Positions 43,414-51,289 of a DNA stretch of 64,000 nt are shown piece by piece. The DNA comes from Vreelandella subglaciescola (GTDB taxonomy: Bacteria; Pseudomonadota; Gammaproteobacteria; Pseudomonadales; Halomonadaceae). Location of the stretch: contig NZ_LT670847.1 in NCBI RefSeq assembly GCF_900142895.1, forward strand, positions 2,728,001-2,792,000. The letters are read 5' to 3'. The first letter of the stretch is position 1. Each line of letters starts with the position of its first letter. Position numbers and translations under genes: made by a program. Below the pieces are notes generated by a model that saw only the letters and a list, made by a program, of their open reading frames with translations, was not told the DNA's origin and made no database searches.

Positions 43414-44270
43414 CCGATCTTGTCCTGGGTCTTGAACTCGAAGTCGCTGGCGTCGTGGCGCTCCAGCAGCTGCTCGTGGGGTTCGCCGTTGGGTTTATTG
43501 ACCATGCAGCCCCGCTTGACCGCAGGACGCTCGGCAATCTCGCGGGCCCAGCGCATGACGTGCTGGTATTCGTGCGTCTGTAAAAACTCGGCCGCGTTAT
43601 AAGTGCGCCCTAGTGCGAGCTGGCCGAACCACGCCCAGTTGGCGATATCGGCGATGCTGTAATCGTCGCCGTTGAGGTAGCGCGTTTCGGCCAGGCGCCG
43701 GTTGAGCACGTCCAGCAGGCGCTTGGTTTCCATGGCGTAGCGGTCGATGGGATACTTGAACGCTTCCGGCGCGTAGGCGTAAAAATGCCCGAAGCCGCCG
43801 CCGACAAAAGGCGCGCTGCCCATCTGCCAGAACAGCCAGTTCAGCGTTTCGGTGCGTGCTACGTGCGCTTTGGGCAGCAGTGCATCAAACCGTTCGGCTA
43901 AATAGAGCAAAATCGCGCCGGACTCAAACACGCGCACCGGCGGGGTCTGGCCGTGGTCAAACAGGGCGGGGATCTTGGAGTTGGGGTTGGCCTCGACAAA
44001 GCCGCTGCCAAACTGCTCGCCCTCGCCAATATCCACCAGCCAGGCGTCGTATTCGGCGTCGTGACCCAGCGCCAGCAGCTCTTCAAACATGATGCCGGCC
44101 TTGACCCCGTTGGGTGTGGCCAGCGAATAAAGCTGAAAACGATGCTTGCCCACCGGCAGCGCCTTGTCGTGGGTGGCGCCGGCGACCGGGCGGTTGGTGC
44201 CGGCAAACTTGCCGCCGTTGCCGGCTTCCCATTGCCATACGCGGGGCAGCGTGTAGGACGTATCGCTCAT
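43410..44270 (-). CDS. yghU: YghU-type glutathione S-transferase (disulfide-bond reductase)
   Basis: 286 residues from ATG 44270, preceded by GGAG; the frame upstream to 44471 is unlikely coding. Thioredoxin-like domain 'HRFQLYSLATPNGVKAGIMFEELLALG' (Thr-Pro-Asn region that binds GSH), 'NPNSKIPALFD', 'VFESGAILLYLAERF', then the helical domain 'DDYSIADIANWAWFGQLALG'. Matches the Nu-class YghU/YfcG enzymes, which use two GSH and reduce disulfides or organic peroxides. Confidence 0.93.
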   Translation of the reverse strand: MSDTSYTLPRVWQWEAGNGGKFAGTNRPVAGATHDKALPVGKHRFQLYSLATPNGVKAGIMFEELLALGHDAEYDAWLVDIGEGEQFGSGFVEANPNSKIPALFDHGQTPPVRVFESGAILLYLAERFDALLPKAHVARTETLNWLFWQMGSAPFVGGGFGHFYAYAPEAFKYPIDRYAMETKRLLDVLNRRLAETRYLNGDDYSIADIANWAWFGQLALGRTYNAAEFLQTHEYQHVMRWAREIAERPAVKRGCMVNKPNGEPHEQLLERHDASDFEFKTQDKIG

Positions 44271-44350
44271 CGTCTTCTCCTGTTGAAGGTGTCGGGGCAG
44301 CGTTAAAGACATATCATACGCCGGCAACAGCCACAAAAAAGGGTAAAGCG

Positions 44351-45199
44351 ATGCGTATTGACCAGCTGTACTGTTATCCGGTGAAGTCGCTTCAGGGCAT
44401 TGCCTTGAACGAGGCGCGCGTGACTCGCCGTGGCCTGGCAATGGATCGGCGCTGGATGCTGGTGGATACACAGCAGCGCTTTGTCACCCAGCGTCAACGG
44501 CCGGCGCTGGCGACGGTGGGCGTAGCGCTGACGGCGGAATCGCTGGTGCTTTCCCACGCCGGCATGGCGCCGCTTCACGTGCCGCTTGATCCGTCCGCGG
44601 GCAAACTGCGCATGGTCAGCGTCTGGCAGGATTACTGCAAGGCGTATCCGGAAAGCGCTGATGCCTCGCGCTGGTTTGAGGCGGCGCTTGGCGAGCAGGG
44701 CAGAGGGCTGACACTGGTGCGCTTTGCGCAGGAGTTTCCCCGCGCGGTAGAGCCGGATTTTCTCGACGGCGAGGCGGCGTACACGCAGTTTGCCGACGGC
44801 TATCCGTTTCTGCTGGCGACCACCGGTTCGCTTGAAACGCTCAACGTAGCGCTCGAGGAGAGCGGGCAGTCGCCGGTGCCGATGAACCGCTTTCGCCCCA
44901 ATATCGTCGTCAGCACGGAGTCTGCCTGGGCCGAAGACGGCTGGCGCACGCTGACAACGGCAGATAACACTCTGGCCTGGACGCTGCGCAAACCCAGCCA
45001 GCGCTGCAAAATCACCACGATCGACCAGCGTACCGCCGCCATCGCCGCGCCGGGCGAGCCGCTGAAAACGCTGCTGGCGCTCAATTCCCAGCCGCAGCTG
45101 AAAGGCGCGCACTTTGGTCAGAATGCCACGCTTACCCGCGGCGATGGCGAATGGCTGCGCGTGGGCGAGCCCCTGCACGCGGTGGCCGCAGAAAAGTGA
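44351..45199 (+). CDS. MOSC-domain protein (YcbX-like)
   Basis: 282 residues from ATG 44351. An N-terminal MOSC beta-barrel domain ('IDQLYCYPVKSLQGIALNEARVTRRGLAMDRRWMLVD') is followed by the MOSC domain with the conserved Cys in 'LRKPSQRCKITTIDQ'. Members such as E. coli YcbX are molybdenum-cofactor enzymes that reduce N-hydroxylated compounds. YcbX usually carries an additional C-terminal 2Fe-2S ferredoxin domain; this protein stops before it, so it must rely on a separate reductase. Confidence 0.86.
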   Translation: MRIDQLYCYPVKSLQGIALNEARVTRRGLAMDRRWMLVDTQQRFVTQRQRPALATVGVALTAESLVLSHAGMAPLHVPLDPSAGKLRMVSVWQDYCKAYPESADASRWFEAALGEQGRGLTLVRFAQEFPRAVEPDFLDGEAAYTQFADGYPFLLATTGSLETLNVALEESGQSPVPMNRFRPNIVVSTESAWAEDGWRTLTTADNTLAWTLRKPSQRCKITTIDQRTAAIAAPGEPLKTLLALNSQPQLKGAHFGQNATLTRGDGEWLRVGEPLHAVAAEK

Positions 45200-45329
45200 G
45201 CGGCATTTCAAACGGCTATCTCGAGCGGTCTATCTTGATAAAGCCGCGGCTTGGCTTCAGGATGGCTATCCTTGACGACGTTCGTTCAAGAGCGTCATCG
45301 CTTTAATAAGGCTAACAGGAGTATTCGGT

Positions 45330-45758
45330 ATGGATCGCAACGCAAGCGCACATTGGGAAGGCGGCATCAAGGACGGCCAGGGCACCGTATCAAGCGAGAG
45401 CGGTGTACTTGACGCCCGCCCGTACAACTTCAGCCAGCGTTTTGAAGATGCCAAGGGTACCAACCCGGAAGAGCTAATCGGCGCGGCCCACGCCAGCTGT
45501 TTCTCCATGGCGCTGTCGCTGGTACTCGGCGAAGCGGGCTTCACGGCTGATGCCATTGATACCCAAGCGAAAGTCACCATTCAGGAATGCGACGGCGGCT
45601 TTGAAATTCCGTCCATTCATCTGGACGTAACGGCCAGCGTACCGGGTGCCGACGACGCGGCGTTCCAGCAAGCCGCGGAAGGCGCCAAAGAAGGCTGCCC
45701 CGTTTCCAAACTGTTTAACGCCAAGATCACCCTGAGCGCGACGCTGAAAAACGCGTAA
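45330..45758 (+). CDS. osmC: OsmC-family peroxiredoxin-like protein
   Basis: 142 residues, the normal OsmC length. The two redox cysteines are in 'GAAHASCFSMALSLVLGEAGF' and 'EGAKEGCPVSKLFNAKITL'. OsmC proteins reduce organic hydroperoxides with thiols and are induced by osmotic or oxidative stress. Monocistronic, with its own terminator 39 bp after the stop. Confidence 0.93.
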   Translation: MDRNASAHWEGGIKDGQGTVSSESGVLDARPYNFSQRFEDAKGTNPEELIGAAHASCFSMALSLVLGEAGFTADAIDTQAKVTIQECDGGFEIPSIHLDVTASVPGADDAAFQQAAEGAKEGCPVSKLFNAKITLSATLKNA

Positions 45759-45796
45759 GCGCTGCGTGATGCCGCACATGAGCGGCGTTGACAGAG

Positions 45797-45828
45797 AAAA
45801 GCCCTGATCGTTATCAGGGCTTTTTTGT
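45797..45828 (+). terminator. Rho-independent terminator of osmC
   Basis: AAAAGCCCTGAT-CGTT-ATCAGGGCTTTT perfect stem followed by TT. Confidence 0.95.
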
Positions 45829-46009
45829 GTGTCAAAACTCACTCTTTTGGATGATGCCGGTTTTCAGCATAATGTTGTATGCATGATCTGTGCTAAGGTT
45901 TTACACATTTCGTCATGCCAGTGTGGCGCAGACACGCTGAAGCCATGATGACATCGCCTTGTTGTCTGCCCAGGCAGATGTTTTAAACGCTTACAATCCG
46001 GGAGTGGCC

Positions 46010-46804
46010 GTGGATCTCGCAACGCTAATTGGACTGGTAGGGGCAGCCGTGCTGGTCGGCGCGTCGGTGATTATGGGTACCTCTTCCGAGGTCTTTCTCA
46101 ACCCGACAGGGCTGTTGCTGGTGGTCGGCGGCAGCCTGTTTGTGGTGCTGGCCAAGTTCAGTATTACCCAGTTCAAGTTTGCGTTTAAAGCCGCCGCCCG
46201 GGCGTTCAAGTTTCAGCTGCCGAGCACCCAAGCCAGCATCGACGAGCTGATCGAGTTGTCCAAGCTCTCGCGCAAGCAGGGGCTGCTGGTGCTTGAAAGT
46301 CAGGAGGTCAACTCGCCGTTTTTGTCGAAGGGGCTGCAGATGCTGGCGGACGGCTTCAGCGCCGAGATGATTCAGGAGATGATGGCCAAGGAGCGCCTGT
46401 TGACCCTTGAGCGCAACGAAGCCGGCGGGCGCGTGTTTTCGGCACTGGCCGAGGTGGCGCCCGCCATGGGGATGATCGGCACGCTGGTGGGGCTGGTACA
46501 GATGCTGGCCAACATGGATGACCCGGCCAAAATCGGCCCGGCCATGGCGGTCGCCCTGTTGACGACACTTTACGGCGCGATGATCGCCAACATGTTTGCC
46601 AGCCCGATTGCCGACAAGCTGTGGCTGCGCATGAATCAGGAAGCCAAGATGCAGCAGCTGTGGATCGACGCGGTGCTGGCGATCAAAGGCGATAAAAATC
46701 CTCGCGTGCTGGAGCAGATGCTGACGCTTTACCTGCCGCCGGAAAGTCGCGGCCGCGGTGATGACGCCGAGGCGGAATCCAAGCCGGCCGGCGAGCAGGC
46801 CTAG
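46010..46804 (+). CDS. pomA: Flagellar motor stator protein PomA/MotA
   Basis: 264 residues from GTG 46010, chosen because the product then starts 'MDLATLIGLVGA' as in PomA and GGAG lies five bases upstream. Four membrane segments, including 'TLIGLVGAAVLVGASVIMG' and 'VAPAMGMIGTLVGLVQML', and the charged cytoplasmic loop 'LSRKQGLLVLE' that contacts FliG. With PomB it forms the ion-conducting stator. The stop TAG (46802-46804) is part of the CTAG target of the IS5 element that now follows directly, so pomA itself is undamaged but no longer adjacent to pomB. Confidence 0.92.
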   Translation: MDLATLIGLVGAAVLVGASVIMGTSSEVFLNPTGLLLVVGGSLFVVLAKFSITQFKFAFKAAARAFKFQLPSTQASIDELIELSKLSRKQGLLVLESQEVNSPFLSKGLQMLADGFSAEMIQEMMAKERLLTLERNEAGGRVFSALAEVAPAMGMIGTLVGLVQMLANMDDPAKIGPAMAVALLTTLYGAMIANMFASPIADKLWLRMNQEAKMQQLWIDAVLAIKGDKNPRVLEQMLTLYLPPESRGRGDDAEAESKPAGEQA

Positions 46805-47633
46805 GGGGCGTTAACAATTAGGCCAGCCATATAACCGCTGACACGAGACAGAGTAGTGACTGGTAGTTTCTTGCCAGTCGCTCATAGCGTGTAGCCAATC
46901 GCCTGAACTGCTTGATTTTCTGAAAGAACCTCTCTACCAGATTGCGATCTTTGTAGCAGTGCCAGTCTACTTCGATGTGCGCCAAGCGATTCTTTTTCGG
47001 AGGAATCACCGGCTCTGCACCCACGGCCTGAATAAGGTCCCGCAAAGCAGTGGAATCGTATCCCTTGTCGCCCAGCACCGCTTGCGGGGAAAAACCGTCT
47101 AGTAACGCGGGAGCGGCACCATACTCCGATGCCTGGCCCGGTGTAAGAACCAACCGTACCGGGTTACCCAGCGCATCGACCGCGGCATGGATCTTGGTGC
47201 TCAAGCCCCCTCGAGACGTGCCCATGGCTTCCGCGTTCTGAGCGGTTTTTTTGCCGCTCCCTGTTGATGGACCCTGACAATACTGCCATCGATCATCAGC
47301 TGTTCCAGGTCGGGATCATCGGCTAGCGTGTCGAAAATCTGCTGCCATACCCCCTTCTTACACCAGCGGTTATAGCGCATATAGGCAGTATGCCAACGAC
47401 CAAAGGCGTCGGGTAGATCGCGCCAAGGAGCGCCTGTCCGGGCAATCCAGAGAATGGCTTCTACGAATAGCCGATTGTCCTTGGCTGTCACCCCGCGGTC
47501 CGAGGCCTTGCCGTGAAGGAGGGGCTCAATTCGACGCCATTGATCATCACGCAGGAGTAGCCGAGCCATAGTCTATCCTCAAATCTTTCCATGCTAAATC
47601 AGTTCAACGCTCATCATCAATTGTTAACGCCCC
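46805..47633 (-). mobile_element. IS5-family (IS427-like) insertion sequence, complete
   Basis: 829 bp with perfect 15-bp terminal inverted repeats GGGGCGTTAACAATT (46805-46819 and complement at 47619-47633). CTAG is present on both sides (46801-46804, 47634-47637) as the target duplication. Two overlapping frames encode one transposase through a frameshift. Removing the element with one CTAG places the pomB ATG three bases after the pomA stop, so the insertion lies exactly in the stator gene junction. Confidence 0.95.
46818..47569 (-). CDS. IS5-family transposase, two frames joined by -1 frameshift
   Basis: OrfA (47569 to 47201, 122 residues, 'MARLLLRDDQWRRIEPLLHGKASDRG...') contains the N-terminal DUF4096-like domain and the first catalytic Asp in 'LMIDGSIVRVHQ'. 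OrfB (from about 47250 to 46818) has the second Asp in 'LGDKGYDS' and the Glu in 'NLVERFFQKIKQFRRLATRYE'. The frames meet at a run of seven A on the coding strand (47246-47252), where a -1 slip changes ...AAKKPLR into ...GKKTAQNAEAMGTSRGG. That is the standard way this group makes the full enzyme, so it is not a decay mutation. Confidence 0.9.
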
Positions 47634-47640
47634 CTAGGCC

Positions 47641-48528
47641 ATGAGCAATAAACCTTCTACGGTGATTCCGCAGTGGATGATTACCTATGCGGATCTCATG
47701 TCGCTGTTGCTGTGCTTTTTTGTGCTGCTGCTGTCGTTTGCCGAAATTGACGCAGACAAGTTCCGCCGCATCGCCGGCGAGCTTTCCAAGGCGTTTGGTG
47801 TACAGCGCGACATCGAAGCCATGCAGATTCCCAAGGGCACCAGCGCGGCGCTGGACAAGTTCTCCCCGGCGGTGCCGGATCACACGCTGCTGGAGGAAAT
47901 CCGCCAGCGCTCCATGGAAGAGCGGCCCCAGCTTGAAGCGATGCGCCAGATGCTGGACGCCCGGCGGCGTCAGCAAACCATGGACGTAGCCAGTCAGGTT
48001 GAGGCACTGCTGGAAGAGTCGGGTAATAACGATGTCACCCAGGTGGAAGTCGACGGTTTTCGCGTGGTGATCCGGATTGAAGAGAAGGGCACATTCATGT
48101 CCGGCTCCGACCGGGTGACGGGGTCTTTCGAAGCCCTGCTTGCGGATATGTCCGACGTGTTCGCTGGCCTGCCCGGCACGGTCTCTATCGATGGCCACAC
48201 CGATAACGTGCCCATCCATACCTCGCGCTTTCACAGCAACTGGGATTTATCCGCGCTGCGCGCTGCCTCGGTGGCCAATATTCTTCAAGAAAACCAAGAG
48301 CTTGAGCCTGAGCGACTGGTTGTTCAGGGCTTTGCCGATACCAACCCGCGTGCCACCAACGACACTACCGCCGGCCGGGCGAAAAACCGCCGGGTGGAAA
48401 TCACCATTGATTTAAGCGAAGCCACCGAAGAGCGCGGCAGCCGCAACCTGGAAACCCTGCGCCCGCCGCCGGCGTCTGAGGCAACGCTGGTTGAAGACAC
48501 TCCGCTTGAAGACACGGCCGGCGGCTAA
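47641..48528 (+). CDS. pomB: Flagellar motor stator protein PomB/MotB
   Basis: 295 residues. A short cytoplasmic start, a single membrane helix with the ion-carrying Asp18 ('ITYADLMSLLLCFFVLLLSF'), a plug/linker region, and a C-terminal OmpA-like peptidoglycan-binding domain ('VSIDGHTDNVPIHTSRFHSNWDLSALRAASVANIL'). The C-F-F-V-L-L-L-S-F helix resembles PomB, suggesting sodium as coupling ion. The ATG is now preceded by IS5 end sequence and CTAGGCC, in which I see no ribosome site; originally it lay three bases after the pomA stop. Coding sequence intact. Stop overlaps nudL's stop. Confidence 0.92.
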   Translation: MSNKPSTVIPQWMITYADLMSLLLCFFVLLLSFAEIDADKFRRIAGELSKAFGVQRDIEAMQIPKGTSAALDKFSPAVPDHTLLEEIRQRSMEERPQLEAMRQMLDARRRQQTMDVASQVEALLEESGNNDVTQVEVDGFRVVIRIEEKGTFMSGSDRVTGSFEALLADMSDVFAGLPGTVSIDGHTDNVPIHTSRFHSNWDLSALRAASVANILQENQELEPERLVVQGFADTNPRATNDTTAGRAKNRRVEITIDLSEATEERGSRNLETLRPPPASEATLVEDTPLEDTAGG

Positions 48529-49166
48529 CGTGAGAGGCTGCGCGCGGGGTGTTGGCGCAGCACGCCACCGGGGCGGCGGGAAAGGTCAATGTCCATGCCG
48601 AATCCTTCGGCGAGCAGCTCGACCAGCATCATGGCCGATAGCCCCCAGATAACGTAATCATCCACACGATAGCTGGGCACGTACCAGGTGCGGCCGTCGG
48701 CGTTAATCACGTCGGTGTGGGTGCGCCGGTCGTCGAGAAAATACGCCAGCGGTACCTCAAAAATGGCGTCGAGTTCGTCGGGTGCGGCTCTGAGCGGCAA
48801 ATCCGGTGGAATCACGCCTACCCAGGGCGTGACCTGCAGGCCGTGCAGCGACAGCACATCAGACAGTCGCCCCAGTGGCTGCACCTGAGCGGGTGACAGC
48901 GCAATCTCTTCCTCGGCCTCGCGCAGCGCAGTGGCGTACAGATCATGATCACCGGGATCGCGCTTACCGCCGGGAAAGGCCACCTGGCCGCGGTGGGTCG
49001 TCAGGTGGCGTGCCCGGCGCGTAAACAGCAGCGTCGGCGTTGCGCGGTCGACGATGGGCAAAAGCACGGCCGCCTGAGGCAGCGCCAGATGAGCCAGGGT
49101 GTGCGGGCGGAGTGTTTGCAGCCGTTGGTGCAGCGTGTCCAGCATGGGTGACGGGGTGCCTCGCAT
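48525..49166 (-). CDS. nudL: Nudix hydrolase, NudL-like CoA pyrophosphatase
   Basis: 213 residues. The Nudix box is 'GGKRDPGDHDLYATALREAEEEIAL' (G-x5-E-x7-R-E-x2-E-E pattern, with Asp at the first acidic position), preceded by 'LFTRRARHLTTHRGQVAFPG', which matches the UPF0035/NudL subfamily that hydrolyses CoA and derivatives to phosphopantetheine and ADP. The box deviates by one residue. The ATG at 49166 follows the YqfO-like stop by 5 bp; an inner ATG at 49145 is also possible. Convergent with pomB, stops overlapping by four bases. Confidence 0.88.
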   Translation of the reverse strand: MRGTPSPMLDTLHQRLQTLRPHTLAHLALPQAAVLLPIVDRATPTLLFTRRARHLTTHRGQVAFPGGKRDPGDHDLYATALREAEEEIALSPAQVQPLGRLSDVLSLHGLQVTPWVGVIPPDLPLRAAPDELDAIFEVPLAYFLDDRRTHTDVINADGRTWYVPSYRVDDYVIWGLSAMMLVELLAEGFGMDIDLSRRPGGVLRQHPARSLSR

Positions 49167-49171
49167 GGTGC

Positions 49172-49483
49172 TTATATCTCGGCCAGCTGCCAGACATCGT
49201 AGGCCGGCTCTTCATACGGGTGGGCGAGCTTTAACGCGGCAACGGCGGCGTGAATCAGGTCGTCGTGGCAGATAAGCTCCACTTTCAGTTCATCCACAGA
49301 GGCCAGCGCATCGACGCGGCCAATATGCGGCTCGGCGCCTGCCAACGGGCGAAACTGCCCGGTGCCACGGGTTTGAAAACAACACGCCTCGTAGTTGCCC
49401 TGGCGCCCGGCGCCGGTGGCAAACAGGGCTTCCTTGACGCTTTCTGCGGCATCAAATGGAACAAAAAATGCAAGCTTGTACAT
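49172..49483 (-). CDS. YqfO/NIF3-insert-like small protein
   Basis: 103 residues of the CutA/PII-like alpha-beta fold also found inserted in NIF3-type proteins: 'YKLAFFVPFDAAESVKEALFATGAGRQGNYEACCFQTRGTGQFRPLAGAEPHIG' and 'AAVAALKLAHPYEEPAYDVW'. The H-P-Y-E-E-P-A-Y-D end is typical. Function unknown; members occur alone in many proteobacteria. Probably co-transcribed with nudL, 5 bp downstream. Confidence 0.84.
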   Translation of the reverse strand: MYKLAFFVPFDAAESVKEALFATGAGRQGNYEACCFQTRGTGQFRPLAGAEPHIGRVDALASVDELKVELICHDDLIHAAVAALKLAHPYEEPAYDVWQLAEI

Positions 49484-49610
49484 AAAATCTCCAACGCATA
49501 ATGATGATTCACGCTATCTTGCCAAATGATACAGGCTAAAGGCGCAATGCTCGGCCAGCACTCGGCGCCATGCGCAAAGAAGGCGTAAAACGCTGTGCTT
49601 CAGGCCATAA

Positions 49611-49633
49611 CATGCGACAATGTATGTAAAATG
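49611..49633. promoter_or_regulatory. Operator-like motif upstream of tolC (weaker copy)
   Basis: On the minus strand this reads TTTACATACATTGTCGCATG, resembling the TTTACATTCA...GTGTATGG motif found before the efflux adaptor and the TetR gene. It lies about 80 bp upstream of the tolC start. Several further TGTA/ATGT half-sites follow up to 49680. Confidence 0.45.
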
Positions 49634-49712
49634 CCGCCCTGTAAATCATAGCTATATGCACGATAGTGGCATGTATAGTCTTTTATGACCGATTTGTAAC
49701 GAGGAACACGCC

Positions 49713-51158
49713 ATGCTGCGACAGCCCCTTTCTTCTGCCCTGATCTCGGCGCGCCGTGCGCTTTTGCCATCGCTGGTGGCGGCGGCGTGGGCGATGCCCG
49801 CGTGGTCGGCAGATCTGTTGACGATTACCCAGGACGCGCTGGAAAACAACGCCGCGCTGGGATCCGCGCAGGCGGTGACGCGCAGTACCAAGGCCGCGCG
49901 CGACGCCGAGCAGGGTAACCTGCTGCCCCAGATTAACGCCAAGGGCAACGTGGCGCATAGCGAGCAGTTCGAGCGTCAGACCCGTCAGGGGCCGGTGGGT
50001 GCTGCGGCCGGTACGCAGGATGACAGCGTCAACGGCGTAAGCTTCACCCTTGAAGCAACTCAGGCGCTGTTTGATGCCATCAACAGCCGTCAGGTGACCA
50101 AAGCCGAGCGTCAGATTGACCAGCAGCTGTATCAGCTGGCGGCGACCGAGCAGGATGTGCTGATCAACGTGGCCTCGGCCTACTTTGAAATACTGCGCGC
50201 CCACGAGATCTTAGAAGCGCGCCGCGCGCAAGAACGCGCCATTGGCCGCCAGCTGGAACAAGCCCAAGAACAGTTTGACGTGGGGCTAATCGCGATTACC
50301 GAGGTAGAAGAAGCCCAAGCGCGGTTTGACCAGTCGCGGGCAGAACGCATTGCCGCACAAAGCGACCTTCAGGTCAGCTTTGAGGCCCTTGAGCGCTTGA
50401 CCGGCACGCGCTACTTAAGCATCGATGCGCTAGGCGAGGACGTGCCCGTTGAGCCGCCGATGCCTAACGATCGCCATCGCTGGGTAGAGCTGGCGGTAGA
50501 AAAAAACCCCACGGTGCTGGCAAGCCAGGCCGGCGTTGACGTCAGCCAGAGCAACGTCGATATTGCCCGCGCTAACCGATTGCCGACGGTCAACGCCTTC
50601 GCCAATTACAACTACGATGACAACGACGCCGACGGCGTGGATGACTATAACTCTGATGGCCAAGTAGGCGTTCAGGTGAGCCTGCCCCTTTATACCGGCG
50701 GCACGACGACGGCAGTGATTCGTCAGAACACCTATCTGCTGGAATCCAGCCAGTACGACTTTGAAGATCAGCGCCGTGAAACCGTACAACAAGTGCGTTC
50801 GCGCTATACCCAGGTCAGCAACAACGTGTCCACCGTTGAAGCTCGCCGCCAGGCGATTGTGTCCAACCAAAGCGCGTTGGACGCTACCCGCGCCGGCTAT
50901 GAGGTGGGCACGCGTAATATCGTTGACGTGCTGGATGCCGAGCAGAATCTCTACAATGCCATGGCCGACTATGCCAGCGCTCGCTACGACTACGTGATCA
51001 ACCTGCTTGCGTTGCGCCAGCAGGCGGGCGTGCTCGACGTGGCCGCGTTGGAAAAGGTCAACGGCTGGCTGGGACAAGACAGCGTCAGCTTCACCCTGCC
51101 CGAAGAAGACGCCGACAGCGTCACCCGGATTGGCAAACGCCCCACGCGGGAACAGTAA
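49713..51158 (+). CDS. tolC: TolC-family outer-membrane efflux channel
   Basis: 481 residues. Signal peptide ending near 'MPAWSA' (about 33), then two repeated helical/beta halves typical of TolC: 'TITQDALENNAALGSAQAVTRSTKAARDAEQGNLLPQINAKG' and 'LAVEKNPTVLASQAGVDVSQSNVDIARANRLPTVNAFANYNYDD'. 'YEVGTRNIVDVLDAEQNLYNAMADYASARYDYVINLLALRQQAG' is the conserved second-half hairpin. It forms the trimeric exit duct for the adaptor-RND pump encoded next. A Asp/Asn-rich loop around residue 300 is acidic, as expected for halophile surface proteins. Confidence 0.93.
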   Translation: MLRQPLSSALISARRALLPSLVAAAWAMPAWSADLLTITQDALENNAALGSAQAVTRSTKAARDAEQGNLLPQINAKGNVAHSEQFERQTRQGPVGAAAGTQDDSVNGVSFTLEATQALFDAINSRQVTKAERQIDQQLYQLAATEQDVLINVASAYFEILRAHEILEARRAQERAIGRQLEQAQEQFDVGLIAITEVEEAQARFDQSRAERIAAQSDLQVSFEALERLTGTRYLSIDALGEDVPVEPPMPNDRHRWVELAVEKNPTVLASQAGVDVSQSNVDIARANRLPTVNAFANYNYDDNDADGVDDYNSDGQVGVQVSLPLYTGGTTTAVIRQNTYLLESSQYDFEDQRRETVQQVRSRYTQVSNNVSTVEARRQAIVSNQSALDATRAGYEVGTRNIVDVLDAEQNLYNAMADYASARYDYVINLLALRQQAGVLDVAALEKVNGWLGQDSVSFTLPEEDADSVTRIGKRPTREQ

Positions 51159-51220
51159 ATCGGGTAATAGCCGCCGTCTGGCGTAAGCAGCGGCAGGTTC
51201 GGTATGAAAACGCCTCCATG

Positions 51221-51244
51221 TTTACATTCATGCGTGTATGGTTG
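51221..51244. promoter_or_regulatory. Probable AcrR/TtgR-type operator before the efflux adaptor gene
   Basis: TTTACATTCA-TGC-GTGTATGG, identical in 18 of 21 bases to the site at 57328 upstream of the TetR gene and similar in feel to known AcrR operators (TACAT...ATGTA). It is 46 bp before the adaptor start. Confidence 0.7.
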
Positions 51245-51289
51245 TAGGCTGCGCACATTCTGCCAGGGCGTTAACGGATAAAGGACACC

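Noticed and set aside
47201..47225. IS5 transposase as a broken pseudogene
   Set aside because: The two frames overlap at a run of seven A, the usual programmed -1 frameshift of this IS group, and all catalytic residues are present.
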